Source: Rhabdornis inornatus (Eukaryota; Chordata; Aves; Passeriformes; Rhabdornithidae). From it: a stretch of 64,000 nucleotides of DNA. Below, piece by piece: positions 60,971 through 64,000 of this stretch (position 1 is its first letter; each line of letters opens with the position of its first letter). The position numbers were made by a program, and so were the translations under genes. The stretch covers positions 312,872 through 376,871 of the forward strand of contig VWZS01003656.1 in assembly GCA_013397075.1 (NCBI GenBank). Reading direction: 5' to 3'. The notes under the pieces were generated by a model. That model was not told the origin of the DNA, did no database searches, and worked only from the letters and a program-made list of their open reading frames with translations.

Positions 60971-63900
60971 GTAAGTCATCCAGTATTAGCAATGACAATA
61001 GTACTGCATTGCCCTTCTATAGACTTATCTCACTGTACACCTCAAGGTATGGCCCAAACATGAACCCTCTCAGCTAGACTGTGAAATACAGGTTTTATTT
61101 TAGAACCAGGGAAGCAAAAGTATGAAAGTGGTTTTGAAAGGTCACCAAGGATAGAACAGGAGCCAGAAGGTCTGGATTTTAGCCTCATGTTGTGACTTTT
61201 GGCATACTTTCTGCCATTTGCCTCTGCAAACACCCCTAGCATGCCAGCAGTTTGACTTGTTGATATATAACTACAGGAGTGGGTGAGCATCAATGTCAAT
61301 TTTTGCAAAATTCTATATTTGAGGAAAATGTGGTAAAGAAACATTGAACTAGTTTGCCCGAGGTTATAGGGGGACTAGCCTTCAGGATGCCCTTGAATTC
61401 TCTGCTTCGACCACTGGTGTCACAGTCCTTCAAAAAACTACACACTCACCCCCTGCTCATCAGCATGTGAAGGGGGATCTTTAGCTCAAGATCGACCTCA
61501 CACTGTTGTCTTCTTCCCCAAACTGTGGTGAATTGCCTGAAGTCCCTCCCCTGAGATGAACAGCAGATACCTGTGCAGAAGTGACACAACAACCAGTCCC
61601 CACTTCTTCTTATGCCAGGACAGCAAGGAGAGCAGGGTGGGCTGTAGCTGTGATGTAGAAGAAGAACCTGCATTTGTGCCCAGCTGCTCCATGGCAGTTC
61701 TGGAAAGGATTGTGTGGGCATGGAGGAGGGCAGGAGGGCTGATAGTTACCTGCGTCTCCCTCTTCTTCCTCAACCAAATCTCTGTAAGAACTGGGAGCAC
61801 AGTCTGCTGTGGAAGATAAATTGCTCAGGAGCCTACACTTTGAAATCAGTCGGTGTGGGGCTGCAGGCTTGGCTCACTGTGACGCTTGGCTTGATTATTC
61901 TGTCTTGTCCAGAACCAGCCCTTGGTGTCCCTTGGTGTCCTCTGCTCCAGCTGCCTGCTCTACTGTTTGTCCCTTGTGTCCCTTCCAGCAGTCCTTGCTG
62001 ATGGCAGCTTGTGCTGGAAGTACCCCCAGCCCCTGTTTGTGCAAGGAGGTTCAGGTGGGGCGGGTCAAGCTCTCAGACAGATGTGTACTTTGGAGCTTGA
62101 GCACAGCTTTCCATCACAAGGAGGTGGAAGAGGGATGTGTCAACAGTGCATTGCTCTTCCCCTGGCTTTGTTCTCTCCCTGCCTGTCCTGTGTTTCCCAT
62201 CCCTTCCACTTGTGTGAGTTGTCCTGTGGGCTAACATGAGCACAGCCACCGTGCACAGACCTTTAACTGCCAGTCTTCCCTCCCAGGAGCTACTAAGACA
62301 TTCACTTGGCACAAACTCCATTTCCCCAGACCATGTGGCCTTTGCTTCAACACATCTTTCCCTCCCTCAGGACCCTTTACTATTCTGTGCCTTCTCACTA
62401 ATTCTGTGGTCACCAAATGCGTGGCCTTCCTAGGAGCTGGCACCCTGCAGCATTCTGACCAGAGCCCCCCTGCTCTGTCCTCTGTGGCCACTGGTGCTGC
62501 AGATAGACCTTGTCCTAAGCAAAGCTGTCCCTGAGTGTGTCTGTGCCAGTGGGTGAGAGAATGTGCCCTTGCATGTGGCTTTTGTTCTCAGTGCACAACC
62601 CACCTCCCAGAGCAGCAGATAAACACAAACAGCCTTTTTCTGCAGTTTATGAGCAAAGCAGAGCAGTGCTTCTGAGCTGGTCCTTTAACAGCGAGGGCAT
62701 CATCACATCCTGAGCCTTATGTGAGTAAATCTGTCATCAAGTTTTAGTCTTTCTTTTGTATAACTTTATGTAGCAGCTCATCTTAAACTTATAAAAACAT
62801 TTTGTGGGAAATTATGCGTGGGAGGTGGGCAACTCCTTCCATGTATTGCCAGCTAATCCGTAATGCTCTCCTTTATCATAACAAATGAGGCAGGTTTCTC
62901 AAAAGCAGGATCTTGTGCTCTTCTTTTATCTCTTTCCTTTTGCTTTAAGTCTGGGGATGAGGTTCTGCCCTGAATGAGGGCACAAAACACGGAGCCAGGA
63001 CTCCTGTCTTGAGCACTGGTTGCTCATGACTGTGCTAAATCCTGCTTGTGAAGCAGAAGGGGCTGTGGGTATTCAAAATACTGTGTTTAGCCATAGCTGT
63101 TATGTAAAAGAGGTAAAAAATCCTAGTGCCATAAAATGTCTAAGAAGCCAGGTGACTGGAACTCTTTCATCTGTTCTTAAGCTTGGTAAATAGAGAAACT
63201 TCTACATCCCACTGGTGCCTTGCTCTCCCACTATCCCAAGGTCATTTGTACTCAAAGCTCAAGGTTTTTCAGTTCCTTGGGTAAAAATGTTTTGCACACC
63301 CTGGGATCTGTCATCATTTCACACGTCTTCTGTTCTGCTGAGCCATCACCCCCTTCCTCCAAATTGGTAGGTGGCACAGGAGGTATCACATCATCCCTGT
63401 GGAGGAAACTTTGTACAAAAGTATCTTGGAATTTGGCAAAGCACAGCTCTTTTTCTACAGCAGGATTCATCTCCCCTTCAGTGGAAATTAAGTGTCTAAA
63501 TCTTTTTGTCTTTCCTTCTTTGTCAGTTTTACAGTGTGCTCTGGGGTGAAGTTTTGTCGTGCTACATTTATTTCTCCTCGCCAAGACCTTCTTTATGGCT
63601 TTGATTTAAACAAAGTCCAATCAGATGCAGTGAAAGGCCATCATGTTCCAGTGCTGGGGATAGGCTTTGGGGGCTGTTTATCTTTTTTTCCAAGGATAAT
63701 GGCACATTTGTGTTTGTGTTGTGTGTATGTCTTGGACTTACACAAAAACTTAAGGATCTGATTCTGGTGGGTCATGCTGGCAGGTATCCAGACCCATAAA
63801 TCTGGTCACTGCGCTTTTCCAAATGTTTATTGTGCTGTTTAAGCTTTTATGGGCTCTTGTGTGTATTACATATGGTCTGAATAAATGTAACGCAGTATTA

Positions 63901-64000
63901 CTGTGCTTAGCTGAGAGGCAGAAGAGCCTCCAAGGGGATCATTAGAGCTGGGGCAGGCATTGCCAGCATTTGGGGATGAGTTTCTTGGTTGAGCTTTGCA

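Larger units (their letters stand above)
44793..64000 (+). other. SH3PXD2A: First 19.2 kb of the next SH3PXD2A intron
   Basis: The donor is GTAAGT and no acceptor with a matching exon is reached by the window end. I searched for a segment resembling LEQYVVVSNY or the first SH3 domain and found none, so the SH3 exons lie further downstream. Recognisable contents are a CpG pocket (47765-47930), two exon-like segments (54039-54103 and 60908-60970), homopolymer and TG runs, and a pyrimidine-rich stretch (58050-58450). Nothing else is assignable. In mammals a PX-less TKS5 isoform starts from an internal promoter downstream of the PX exons, so that promoter may lie in or beyond this intron. Confidence 0.85.

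Overview
This is vertebrate, almost certainly avian, genomic DNA: about 64 kb from inside a single protein-coding gene, read on the + strand. The bird assignment rests on a CR1 3'-end remnant carrying the avian ATTCTATG-type tail (antisense, 38.77 kb), a solo LTR of a type I recall as common in bird genomes (27.99-28.56 kb), and a low overall repeat load with no mammalian SINEs. I cannot name the species.

The gene is SH3PXD2A (TKS5/FISH), the PX- and SH3-domain scaffold of podosomes and invadopodia. Three exons are present, all from the N-terminal PX domain: 6792-6867, 37430-37506 and 44701-44792. Their splice phases fit together exactly (76 bp ending phase 1, 77 bp ending phase 0, 92 bp ending phase 2). 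Joined, they correspond to roughly residues 52-133 of the human protein by my recollection. They match TKS5 rather than its paralogue TKS4 (SH3PXD2B) at several diagnostic positions. The first PX exons lie upstream of the window and the SH3-encoding exons downstream.

Layout: 1-6791 is the 3' part of an upstream intron. 6868-37429 is a 30.6 kb intron holding the window's clearest CpG-rich island (11.2-11.5 kb), a large GTTTT-type simple repeat, a ~970 bp ancient CR1 copy, a solo LTR and a possible hAT-like relic. 37507-44700 is a 7.2 kb intron with an avian CR1 tip, a MIR-like relic, a small CpG pocket and one in-frame exon-like segment. 44793-64000 is the first 19.2 kb of a further intron, with two exon-like segments that would both truncate the protein, a weak CpG pocket and a pyrimidine-rich stretch.

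Apart from the three exons, no open reading frame looks coding. The many 60-190 codon frames overlap each other on both strands, lack recognisable domains and sit in intronic sequence. I saw no tRNA, rRNA, CRISPR or prokaryotic feature, and no new biological system. The items most worth checking are the CpG island as a possible internal promoter and the three exon-like segments.
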